Assembly: GCA_002398105.1 (NCBI GenBank)
Contig: DHCD01000092.1
Location: 38,401-53,883, forward strand
Length of the DNA stretch: 15,483 nucleotides
DNA from: Syntrophomonas sp. UBA4911
Lineage (GTDB): Bacteria; Bacillota; Syntrophomonadia; Syntrophomonadales; Syntrophomonadaceae
Direction of reading: 5' to 3'
Part shown: piece after piece, positions 8,114-14,973 of the stretch
How positions within the stretch are numbered: the first letter of the stretch is position 1
Layout of the letters: every line of letters starts with the position of its first letter
Translations under genes and position numbers: made by a program
Notes under the pieces: model-generated
Databases searched by the model: none
Seen by the model: only the letters and a program-made list of their open reading frames with translations
Told to the model about the DNA's origin: nothing

Positions 8114-8559
8114 TGCATATTTTGACCGCTATTCTACGGTTGTATCTTATCCATATTGGCGCTTTTCTGGCGGTAGGCTTGAGTACTTATTACCCGCCCT
8201 GGGATATTTTACTCGTCTTTATCTATTTGCTGATTATAGGACTTGAGGCCCGTACATTAAAAATGTGGTCTCCCGGCAGCAGGTGGAAGATTATATTGGC
8301 CTGGCAGGGACCGGGTATTTTATTATTGGGGCTGATCATAAGTAATCTCACCATCTGGGATCTAAGCAACTACGCCTTCTTTATTATGCTGTTCTGGTAT
8401 ACCCCTTTAATGCCCCTGCTTTCACTCTTACCGGGTATCATCTGGCGGGGATGGCCCCTCTACTACTACTTGCTTCTCGCTTTGCCTTTCATCATGGCCG
8501 GATATCATTACTTCTTAAGTATTGCCCCACATGTCCCCGGAATCCGCAACCTAAAATGA
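8113..8559 (+). CDS. Small polytopic membrane protein coupled to the cysteine hydrolase
   Basis: This 148-aa hydrophobic protein has about five membrane segments (roughly 4-24, 30-46, 58-80, 86-106, 114-135) and many tryptophans, tyrosines and leucines. The ATG at 8113 overlaps the upstream TGA by one base, with GAGGG at 8104-8108 as ribosome binding site. A TTG at 8110 is a possible alternative start one codon earlier. I recognise no family or catalytic residue. The tight coupling suggests that it works with the YiiX-like hydrolase, for example as membrane partner or substrate channel, but that is inference. A large terminator-like hairpin follows. Confidence 0.7.
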   Translation: MHILTAILRLYLIHIGAFLAVGLSTYYPPWDILLVFIYLLIIGLEARTLKMWSPGSRWKIILAWQGPGILLLGLIISNLTIWDLSNYAFFIMLFWYTPLMPLLSLLPGIIWRGWPLYYYLLLALPFIMAGYHYFLSIAPHVPGIRNLK

Positions 8560-8574
8560 AAAAAATTTTTTGAC

Positions 8575-8662
8575 GCGGAATTCAGGGGAATTTAGAGGGA
8601 AGAACGCGGAAGAAAACTTTAATAAATTCTACGTATTTCCCTAAAAAATTCCGCATTTTTTT
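8575..8662 (+). terminator. Long-stem intrinsic terminator after the membrane protein gene
   Basis: GCGGAATT (8575-8582) pairs perfectly with AATTCCGC (8647-8654). An inner stem pairs TTTAG and GGAA (about 8591-8601, with an AG bulge) with TTCCCTAAA (8637-8645). The stem is followed at once by A and seven Ts (8656-8662). It lies 16 nt after the stop codon. The large loop and the repeated ACGCGGAA (8573-8580 and 8604-8611) are unusual for a plain terminator. Confidence 0.65.
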
Positions 8663-8734
8663 ATTGCTCCTGAGTTAATCTGTGGTTATTTTCTAATTAA
8701 TCCAGGTTGTAACACAAATTATCAGCCATAAAAT

Positions 8735-8812
8735 AATCCGCTGGTTCTTTCTCAATCATTGAAAATCGGATCAACCGACAACTATGTGAGAAAAATTAAC
8801 CAGCGGATTTTT
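8735..8812. repeat. Nested inverted repeat, terminator-like or MITE-like
   Basis: A perfect 12-base inverted repeat, AATCCGCTGGTT (8735-8746) and AACCAGCGGATT (8798-8809), encloses a second pair, TTCTCA/TGAGAA (8749-8754 with 8787-8792), and a third, TCGG/CCGA (8766-8769 with 8775-8778). The right arm runs into TTTTT on the plus strand and the left arm into ATTTTAT on the minus strand. It could be a bidirectional terminator, a small structured RNA or the remains of a miniature inverted-repeat element. No clear target-site duplication is visible. Confidence 0.6.
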
Positions 8813-8822
8813 ATCAAGCCAA

Positions 8823-8907
8823 CGATATTCCTTACGGAAACTTTGTTAAAAAAGTACTAAGATTTATCTTCGGTTTGAAGGACTTAGGACTTTAACAAGT
8901 GGTATCG
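8823..8907. repeat. Second long imperfect hairpin upstream of a deacetylase gene
   Basis: Successive arms pair: CGATA (8823-8827) with TATCG (8903-8907), TTGTTAAA (8843-8850) with TTTAACAA (8891-8898), CTAAG (8857-8861) with CTTAG (8883-8887), and CTTC (8868-8871) with GAAG (8877-8880) around a GGTTT loop, with small bulges between. There is no T-run after it, so it is not a standard terminator. It starts only 13 bases after the preceding inverted repeat and ends 132 bases before the next gene. Confidence 0.55.
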
Positions 8908-8909
8908 CT

Positions 8910-9039
8910 GACTCTAATCATATTATGGACAATTTCACAGCGGCTATACTGGAAAAATCATGTAAATGCCATAAAAAGATATAAATAAAATATAGATTAT
9001 TAGATAGCCCGCTTTTGGCTGAAGAAAGGGGAAGCTTCA
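8910..9039 (+). other. Leader region of the second deacetylase gene
   Basis: This AT-rich stretch holds TATACT (8945-8950) and TATAGATTAT (8991-9000), either of which could be a -10 element, but neither has a good -35 at proper spacing. AAGGGG at 9026-9031 is the ribosome binding site of the downstream GTG start. No further coding sequence or hairpin is seen. Confidence 0.35.
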
Positions 9040-9759
9040 GTGAAATCCGGTAAAACGGCAAGGCTTTTAGTCAAAATTATAGTGCTTATTTTACTTCTGC
9101 CGCTGGTTATACCTTTTTTAACGCCGGATTTTGGAGTTGCTTACAGCGGAATAATATATGAACTGCCGACCAGGGACAAAATTATCGCCCTTACCTTTGA
9201 TGATGGTCCCCATCCCGTCTATACTCCCCAGATTCTAGATATTTTAGAGCAATATCAGGTCCCAGCTACATTTTTTATGATTGGCAATCGCATGGAAGAA
9301 TACCCGGAGATAGTAAAAGAAGTTTCCGCCCGAGGCCATCTTGTTGCTAATCATACCCATACTCACCCGCAGAACTTAAGAGCAGAATCCCTGGAAAATA
9401 TAAGAGAGGAAATATATCAGTGCCAGCAGAGCATAGAGCGTTTAGCCAACCAGGATACTTATCTTTTCCGTCCTCCCCGGGGCATACTGAACCCGAAAAT
9501 AATTAAGATGCTGCATAAAGAAGGTTATACGGTGGTGCTATGGAGCATATCGGCTGACCATCATGACGCACCTACCCCGGAATTAATGGCGGACCGGGTA
9601 ATTAAACATGCCCATCCCGGTGAAATTGTTCTTATCCATGACGGCAGAACTGATTTACGCTGGAAAGATGTAGAGGCTACCCGCTTAATAATCAAAAACC
9701 TCTCCAAACAAGGCTACCGCTTCGTCACCCTTGAAGAGCTGACTCGAAAGCGGTCTTAA
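9040..9759 (+). CDS. CE4 polysaccharide deacetylase, membrane-anchored or secreted
   Basis: This 239-aa protein has an N-terminal hydrophobic segment (about 9-28) acting as signal anchor or signal peptide, then a complete NodB-homology domain. Motifs are TFDDGP (52-57; catalytic D54, metal-binding D55), NHTHTHP (104-110, with H105 and H109 as metal ligands), RPPRG (144-148), LWSISADHHD and the final IVLIHD. These support a metal-dependent N-deacetylase acting on cell-wall glycans (peptidoglycan GlcNAc or MurNAc, or another polysaccharide) outside the membrane. Unlike the neighbouring PdaA-like enzyme it has the classical DD pair and no linker, so it belongs to a different CE4 branch. The start is GTG at 9040 with AAGGGG 8 nt upstream. 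It stands alone, convergent with the HD-GYP gene. Confidence 0.9.
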   Translation: MKSGKTARLLVKIIVLILLLPLVIPFLTPDFGVAYSGIIYELPTRDKIIALTFDDGPHPVYTPQILDILEQYQVPATFFMIGNRMEEYPEIVKEVSARGHLVANHTHTHPQNLRAESLENIREEIYQCQQSIERLANQDTYLFRPPRGILNPKIIKMLHKEGYTVVLWSISADHHDAPTPELMADRVIKHAHPGEIVLIHDGRTDLRWKDVEATRLIIKNLSKQGYRFVTLEELTRKRS

Positions 9760-9828
9760 AAACACGGAAGCATAGTTCAGAAGTTAATCTTATTCGGCCC
9801 ATTGGGCTGGAAGTCAAGATTTGCTGTC

Positions 9829-9862
9829 ATACCGGCAGGTTAAAGAGCTAACCTGGTGGTAT
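9829..9862. repeat. Inverted repeat between convergent genes, spanning the HD-GYP stop
   Basis: ATACCGGCAGGTTA (9829-9842) and TAACCTGGTGGTAT (9849-9862) are complementary at 12 of 14 positions around a 6-base loop. The right arm includes the last codons and the stop of the HD-GYP gene. Neither side has a T-run, so it is not a canonical intrinsic terminator, though it may stop or stabilise transcripts from both convergent genes. A small GCCC/GGGC hairpin lies near 9797. Confidence 0.5.
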
Positions 9863-10612
9863 GGTGCTTTCATCCTTGACCATGGAGAACATATCCTGCA
9901 GTACAATTTCAAATTCTCTTACCAGTACGGAATCAAGTTTTCCTTCATGAGCCTCCTGCCTGATGATGCCAAGGGCTTCATCTATACTCAGAGCTGAGCG
10001 ATAGGACCGGTCTGTAGTCAATGCATCAAAGATATCTACTATAGTAACTATTCGTACCTCAAGTGGTATTTCGTCTCCTTTGAGTCCGTCGGGATAACCG
10101 GAACCGTCCAGTTTTTCATGATGATTACGGATTATGAGCATGGCATCTTGCAGCGAATTGAGCGGGTAGCAGATATCAGCCCCCACAATAGGATGGGATT
10201 CAATCTGTTGTCTTTCTTCAGGGGTTAAAGAAGTGGTCTTATTGAGTAGATTTTGGTCAATGCCAATTTTCCCTATATCATGTATTAAGGCCCCGATTCT
10301 CAGATTTTTTAATTGCTTTTCATTCATCCCCATTCTTTCGCCCAGAAACAATGCATATTGACTTACCCGTTCGGTATGACCTTCGGTATAGCGATCCTTG
10401 GCATCAATTGTTCGAGCCAATGAAATGACCACGTCTTCTATGTTTTCCACGGCAGCAGTATACTCCTGGCGTATTGCCAGGAAATGCCGCCTTAGCTCCC
10501 GGATGGTACGCAGATATACCCAGCTTACCCAGGAGAAAAATATAAGACAAGCACATATTCCAAAAACTGCTATAATCACAGTAACGTTTAAAAAATGAAA
10601 GTTAAACATCAT
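9848..10612 (-). CDS. Membrane-anchored HD-GYP domain protein (putative c-di-GMP phosphodiesterase)
   Basis: This 254-aa protein has one N-terminal membrane helix (about 10-33), a short coiled segment (35-60) and a full HD-GYP domain. Visible metal-binding and signature residues are H79 in EGHTERV, HDIGKIG (111-117, the HD pair), H140 in ESHPIVGA, HHEKLDGSGYP (164-174, containing GYP) and DIFDALTTDRSYR. The family hydrolyses cyclic-di-GMP, sometimes cGAMP, at the cytosolic face. No separate sensor domain is present, so the input would have to come through the membrane segment or partners. ATG at 10612 and ATG at 10609 are both possible starts, and the ribosome binding site is weak. It is transcribed away from the hdr operon. 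Confidence 0.9.
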   Translation of the reverse strand: MMFNFHFLNVTVIIAVFGICACLIFFSWVSWVYLRTIRELRRHFLAIRQEYTAAVENIEDVVISLARTIDAKDRYTEGHTERVSQYALFLGERMGMNEKQLKNLRIGALIHDIGKIGIDQNLLNKTTSLTPEERQQIESHPIVGADICYPLNSLQDAMLIIRNHHEKLDGSGYPDGLKGDEIPLEVRIVTIVDIFDALTTDRSYRSALSIDEALGIIRQEAHEGKLDSVLVREFEIVLQDMFSMVKDESTIPPG

Positions 10613-11102
10613 TGGAGCCCGCCAGTGCCAATAATAATTATATAAATTCTATCACAGATTAGGGATATCGTCCTAGGATAATAGACAAATAAGACTATTT
10701 TAATCCGGAAAAATATTGGCCTATAAATTTTCCGTTTACTGGGAGTGACAGCCGCTGGCAGTATGCCTTTTAAGGGGTTATATATCTGCGAGGAATAGGG
10801 ACCAGCGACGTAAAAGACCGAATGTTAACAAATATTTAACATAACCAAGGGACTTGTATATATTATAATTAGATATTAATACCACGAAAAAGCTCGAATT
10901 TTGGCAAAATAAAGCAAATAAGCCGGTTTAAACAGTTCTAACTGCATTTATATTTGCGGTGCATACATAAAATACCTTAATATCCTGCTAAATACGGTTG
11001 TAAAAGTAATGCTTCTAGGTTTAGATTAAAAGATGGGGTTAATGTCTTGCTAAAAGCCGAGGTATTTTTAATGTAAGACATTTGAGGAAAGGAGTGGAAT
11101 TT
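10613..11102 (+). other. Long leader/intergenic region upstream of the hdr operon
   Basis: No gene is seen in these 490 bases. The stretch is AT-rich. It holds the inverted repeat ATGTTAA-7 nt-TTAACAT (10822-10842), a perfect TATAAT at 10864-10869 without a good -35, the overlapping palindromes GTTTAAAC (10926-10933) and CAGTT-CT-AACTG (10933-10944), and a weak promoter candidate TTGTAA (10998-11003) with TAGATT (11022-11027, 18-nt spacing). The promoter of hdrCBA-mvhD should lie here, and the short palindromes are candidate operators. Confidence 0.4.
10822..10842. promoter_or_regulatory. Candidate operator (ATGTTAA inverted repeat)
   Basis: A perfect 7-base inverted repeat, ATGTTAA and TTAACAT, is separated by 7 bases and lies about 22 bases upstream of a TATAAT hexamer. 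The half sites resemble those of the redox repressor Rex (TTGTTAA-4 nt-TTAACAA), which would suit a redox operon, but the spacing is 7 rather than 4. The assignment is therefore only a suggestion. Confidence 0.25.
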
Positions 11103-11678
11103 ATGGGGGTTGCTACAAAAATCTTGCCTCCCCAGGGGAAGGATCGTGCCCTGCTGGCCAGGATAGAAAAGGAAGCTGGAACCAGTATTAATCTATGCTA
11201 CCAGTGCGGAAAGTGTTCCGCCGGTTGCCCGGTGGGGTTCGCTATGGATTATACTCCCAGGCAGGTTATCAGGTTATTGCAGCTCAATTTGATTGATGAA
11301 GCCTTGAATGCCGAGAGCATATGGATCTGTGCCAGTTGCGATACCTGTTCTGCCCGCTGTCCCCGAGGAGTCGATATAGCTTCTCTTATGGATGCCTTGA
11401 GGCGGGAAGCCTTGTCCCAGGGAAAAATTAAGGACAAAAAAGTAGCCGAATTTAACAAAGCTTTTCTCAATGGAGTTAGAAATTTCGGAAGGACTTTTGA
11501 AGCCGGTCTGCTCTTGCAGCATAATCTGAAAACCATGCAGCCGTTTAAGGATGCTGGATTGGGACTGCCCATGATGAGCAGAGGTAAGATTCGCCTCCTG
11601 CCGGTTAAAATCAAAGGCCGCGAACAGGTGAAGAAAATATTCGCCCGGGCTGAAAAGATGAGGGGTGAAGAAGAATGA
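11103..11678 (+). CDS. hdrC: HdrC-like iron-sulfur subunit
   Basis: This 191-aa protein corresponds to the C subunit of heterodisulfide reductase-like complexes, which passes electrons between HdrA and HdrB. Two classical [4Fe-4S] motifs are present, C32-x2-C35-x2-C38-x3-C42-P (CYQCGKCSAGCP) and C76-x2-C79-x2-C82-x3-C86-P (CASCDTCSARCP). A helical C-terminus follows. It has no membrane segments, so it belongs to the soluble HdrABC type rather than HdrDE. ATG at 11103 was chosen because GGAG at 11091-11094 lies 8 nt upstream; a TTG at 11082 would overlap that ribosome binding site. Its TGA overlaps the hdrB ATG (ATGA), showing coupled translation. Confidence 0.92.
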   Translation: MGVATKILPPQGKDRALLARIEKEAGTSINLCYQCGKCSAGCPVGFAMDYTPRQVIRLLQLNLIDEALNAESIWICASCDTCSARCPRGVDIASLMDALRREALSQGKIKDKKVAEFNKAFLNGVRNFGRTFEAGLLLQHNLKTMQPFKDAGLGLPMMSRGKIRLLPVKIKGREQVKKIFARAEKMRGEEE

Positions 11679-12880
11679 AACTAGCCTACTATCCCGGCTG
11701 TTCCTCTGAAGGCAGTGCCATAGAATATGATCTTTCCACTAAAAAAACCGCTCTTCTTTTGGAAACCGAATTGGAGGAACTGGAAGATTGGAATTGCTGC
11801 GGGGCCACCTCCGCCCACAACACCAATAAGTTATTGTCTCTGGCCTTGCCGGCCAGGAATTTGGCCATTGCGGAGCAAAACGGCATGGACTTGATTCTGG
11901 CCCCCTGTGCCGCCTGCTATAACCGTTTGCACAGTACTGAGCTGATAGCCCGCAAGGATGAAGCGGTACGGGAGCGGATTAAAGAAGTAATAGATATGGA
12001 TTTTTCCGCCCACACCTCGACGGTTTCTGTTTTGGAATGGCTGGACAGCAAAGTGGGTGTAGATAAAATCAAAGCCCGGGTTAAAAACCCTCTGCAGGGG
12101 ATGAAAGCGGCTTGTTATTATGGCTGTCTACTGGTAAGACCGGTGGAGCATACCGGCTTTGACGACCCGGAAGATCCTCAGAGCATGGACCGGATTGTGC
12201 GGGCTCTGGGGGCGGAGACGGTGGAATGGCCTTTTAAAGTAGAGTGCTGTGGAGCGGCTTTGGCTACTTCCAGGCCGGATATCGGGGCTAAAATGGTTCA
12301 TAGTATAATCAGTAATGCCAGAGATGCCGGAGCGGAGTGCCTGGTTACCGCTTGTCCCCTCTGTATGCTCAATCTGGACATGCGTCAGGCCGGAGCAGAG
12401 AAGGCGGCTGGTGAGAAGCTAAATATGCCGGTATATTACGTAACCGAACTGGTAGCCTTGGCTGGCGGAGCCAGTCCGGACGAAGTAGGCATAGGCAAGC
12501 ACTTTGTGGAAGCCAAGGGCTACCTCGGTTCACTTCCGGCCCGAGCCGCAGCCATGGCGGCAGCGGCCCCTAAAAAGGCCCCCAAGGCGGCCAAAGCGGA
12601 AAATGAAGACGAAGCTGCTGTTGGCAATGAAGATGCCGAGGCACTGCGGAAGAAGATAGATGCCATGATAAAGGCTTTTAACAAGGGCCCGGACAAGATG
12701 GCCGCCCGTTTGATTGAAGACGGGGAAAGGGCGGCGATACTTGCAGATATAATAACCGGAGATGAGAAAAAAATAGCCCGGCTGGCCGAGCTCATGATTA
12801 CTGATAAAGATAAAGCCGGCAAAGCGGCTGAAGCCTTTGTCACCGGAGAACTTAAAAGAAGAGAAAAAGCAGGCTTGTAG
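11675..12880 (+). CDS. hdrB: HdrB-like subunit with an extra C-terminal helical extension
   Basis: HdrB is the subunit that carries unusual Fe-S clusters in two CCG domains and is the disulfide- or acceptor-reducing site in methanogens. Both domains are visible: C9 with C41-C42-G and C78-x2-C81, then C147/C151 with C191-C192-G and C227-x2-C230. The typical HdrB is just under 300 aa. This protein has 401, with an Ala/Lys/Pro-rich linker (about 290-310), an acidic stretch (about 311-321) and a charged helical domain (about 322-401). The reading frame continues cleanly, so this is not a frameshift. GAGGGGTGA lies about 6 nt upstream of the ATG. The native acceptor in a bacterium without coenzymes M and B is unknown. 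Confidence 0.92.
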   Translation: MKLAYYPGCSSEGSAIEYDLSTKKTALLLETELEELEDWNCCGATSAHNTNKLLSLALPARNLAIAEQNGMDLILAPCAACYNRLHSTELIARKDEAVRERIKEVIDMDFSAHTSTVSVLEWLDSKVGVDKIKARVKNPLQGMKAACYYGCLLVRPVEHTGFDDPEDPQSMDRIVRALGAETVEWPFKVECCGAALATSRPDIGAKMVHSIISNARDAGAECLVTACPLCMLNLDMRQAGAEKAAGEKLNMPVYYVTELVALAGGASPDEVGIGKHFVEAKGYLGSLPARAAAMAAAAPKKAPKAAKAENEDEAAVGNEDAEALRKKIDAMIKAFNKGPDKMAARLIEDGERAAILADIITGDEKKIARLAELMITDKDKAGKAAEAFVTGELKRREKAGL

Positions 12881-12894
12881 AAGATGGGAGTAAG

Positions 12895-12920
12895 GGGGTA
12901 AAGGTTTTCCTTCTCACCCC
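12895..12920 (+). other. Possible intercistronic hairpin between hdrB and hdrA
   Basis: In the 107-nt gap between hdrB and hdrA, GGGGT (12895-12899) can pair with ACCCC (12916-12920), and AAGG (12901-12904) with CCTT (12909-12912), around a TTTT loop. No T-run follows, so a terminator is unlikely. It may be an RNA processing or stability element separating hdrCB from hdrA-mvhD. An alternative pairing of TAAAGG with CCTTTA (12925-12930) exists. hdrA has its own strong site AAGGAGGG at 12973-12980. Confidence 0.3.
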
Positions 12921-12987
12921 TGACCCTTTAAAGTTAAATTGTAACCAGTAGAATTGGCGTTATATATGAACTAAGGAGGGAGAGAAG

Positions 12988-14973
12988 ATGAGCAAACGGG
13001 TGGGTGTTTTTGTATGTGAGTGCGGTACCAACATAGCTTCCGTGGTAGATACCGTTCGGGTTGCAGAGGAAGCCGCGAAGCTCCCGGGGGTTGTGTTCGC
13101 TACCACCTATAAATATATGTGCTCGGATCCGGGGCAGGAGCTGATCAGGAAATCAATAGAGGAACATAAACTGACCCAGGTAGTGGTAGCTTCCTGTTCA
13201 CCCCGTATGCATGAAAAGACCTTCCGCAAAGCGGTGGAGGCAGGCGGGATAAACCCCTATCTTTTCGAGATGGTCAATATCAGGGAGCAGGATTCCTGGG
13301 TTCATCATGACCGGGAAGAGGCCAGCCGCAAGGCTATTGACCTGGTCAAAATGGCAGTGAGTAAGGTGTTACGCAACCAGCCGCTGCAGATTGCCACTAT
13401 TCCGGTTACCCGGAAGGCCTTGGTGGTAGGAGGGGGTATTGCCGGAATGCAAGCGGCTCTGGATATTGCCGAAGCTGGGCATCCGGTAATACTGGTGGAA
13501 AGGGAAGCCAGCATCGGGGGCAAGATGACCCAAATTGACAAAACCTTTCCCACCATGGACTGCGCCGCCTGAATAGGCACCCCCAAGATGGTTGCTGTGG
13601 CGCAGCACCCTAACATTGAACTTATTACCTATGCCGAGGTAATCAAAGTAACAGGATATATCGGCAATTTTAGCGTAACTATCAAGCAAAAGCCCAAATA
13701 TGTGGATTGGGATGCCTGTACCGGATGCGGTACCTGTATGGAGAAATGCCCCACCAAGAAAATCAAGGATGAGTTCGACCTGGGGCTGGGCTTAAGAACC
13801 GCGATCCATAAGGTGTACCCCCAGGCAGTTCCGGGCAAACCCTATATAGATGCTGAACACTGTCTCAAGCTGACCAAAGGGAAGTGCGGGGTTTGTGAGA
13901 AGATATGCCCCACCCAGTCCATCAGATTTGACGATAAGGACCAGTATATAACCCGGGAGGTAGGAGCCCTGGTTATGGCTACCGGTTACGATCTGTTCAA
14001 CTGGGAAGAAGCTTATGGCGAATACGGCTACGGAAAATATCCGGATGTGATAAGCAGTCTGCACTTTGAACGCCTGGTAAGTGCCGGGGGCCCCACCGGC
14101 GGCAAAATAAAGCGGCCGTCGGACGGCAAGGAACCCAAAAGTGTGGCCTTTATAAAGTGCGTCGGTTCAAGGGACGATACCAAGGGCAAAAGCTATTGCT
14201 CCCGGGCCTGTTGCATGTACACGGCCAAACATGCCTATCAGGTAAAGGACAAAATCGCTGACAGCGAAGCCTATGTATTCTACATGGACGTACGTACGGC
14301 GGGAAAGAACTACGAAGAGTTTTACCAGCGGTCCCTCAATGCCGGGGCCAGGTATATAAGAGGCCGGGTGAGCAAGATCTATCCCCGGGGGGACCGGCTG
14401 GTTCTGAAGGCGGAAGACAGCTTGATCGGCCGGCCTATTGAGGTTGAAGCCGATATGGTGGTTTTAGCCACTGCCATGGTACCTTCCGCCGGCTCGGGAG
14501 AACTGGCCAGGACTATCGGCTTTTCCATCGACAAGGATGGCTTTTATCAGGAAGCCCATCCCAAATTGCAGCCGGTGGAAACCTTTGCCGCCGGAGTATT
14601 CCTGGCCGGAGCCTGCCAGGGGCCTAAAGATATTCCGGATTCGGTGGCTCAGGCCAGTGCGGCTGCAGCTAAAGTGCTGGGATTGTTGGCCAAAACCGAA
14701 TTGGCTACGGAGCCGATGGTTTCCGAAGTCGATATAAATAAATGTTCGGGCTGCGGGCTGTGCGTTCCGATTTGCCCTTACAATGCCATCACCCTGGGTG
14801 AGATTCAGGAGAGAGGGCATCATGGCCCCATTAAACGTAGCGTGGCTCAAATCAACAGCAGCCTTTGCCAGGGGTGCGGGGCCTGTGTCCCCGCCTGCCG
14901 CAGCGTAGCCCTGAATACCAAAGGCTTTACCGATGAACAACTGGTAGCGGAGGTGGATGCTTTATGTCTATAG
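12988..14973 (+). CDS. hdrA: HdrA-like FAD/iron-sulfur subunit, selenoprotein (in-frame TGA at 13570)
   Basis: Read through the TGA at 13570-13572, this is one 661-aa protein. HdrA is the FAD-containing core where flavin-based electron bifurcation takes place. Seen in order: N-terminal CECG (C10, C12), the Rossmann loop GGGIAG (148-153) with E171 for FAD, the motif DCAA-Sec-IGTPKM (191-201), an inserted [4Fe-4S] group (C244, C247, C250, C254), further cysteines C292, C300, C303, C307, the HdrA signature CVGSRD followed by YCSRACCMYT, and two C-terminal [4Fe-4S] clusters (C586-C596 and C627-C637). The family usually has DCxxCxxTPKM, so residue 195 replaces a cysteine. No shift of frame occurs and homology runs on directly after the TGA. 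A stem-loop follows at SECIS distance. Ordinary gene calling would split this gene in two, with a false start at ATG 13588. It overlaps mvhD by 10 nt. Confidence 0.93.
13570..13572 (+). other. Selenocysteine codon (TGA) in hdrA
   Basis: TGA stands as codon 195, exactly at the second cysteine of the conserved DCxxCxxTPKM motif of HdrA, and the protein remains HdrA-like on both sides in the same frame. Methanogen HdrA proteins with selenocysteine at the corresponding motif are known. Direct insertion also needs SelA, SelB, SelC and SelD, which are not in this window. Confidence 0.88.
13590..13609 (+). promoter_or_regulatory. Bacterial SECIS-like stem-loop in hdrA
   Basis: Beginning 17 nt after the TGA, GGT (13590-13592) pairs with ACC (13607-13609) and GCTG (13594-13597) with CAGC (13603-13606). 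A single bulged T sits between the two helices and the loop TGGCG contains GG. The upper part is strikingly like the E. coli fdhF SECIS, where the bulged U and loop GG are recognised by SelB. Confidence 0.75.

Noticed and set aside
8823..8907. Integron-type attC site
   Set aside because: The bulged hairpin recalls attC, but there is no integrase and no gene cassette layout, and the terminal core sites are not convincing.
11082..11102. TTG at 11082 as hdrC start
   Set aside because: It would place the strong ribosome binding site inside the coding region; ATG at 11103 has ideal spacing to it.
12520..12843. Minus-strand Ala/Ser-rich open frame opposite the HdrB tail
   Set aside because: It is a shadow of the Ala/Lys-rich coding sequence of hdrB, with no ribosome binding site.
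13570..13588. hdrA as two separate genes, with a second start at ATG 13588, or as a pseudogene by nonsense mutation
   Set aside because: The frame and homology are continuous, the TGA is exactly at a cysteine position, a SECIS-like hairpin follows, there is no ribosome binding site before 13588, and the same pattern recurs in mvhD.
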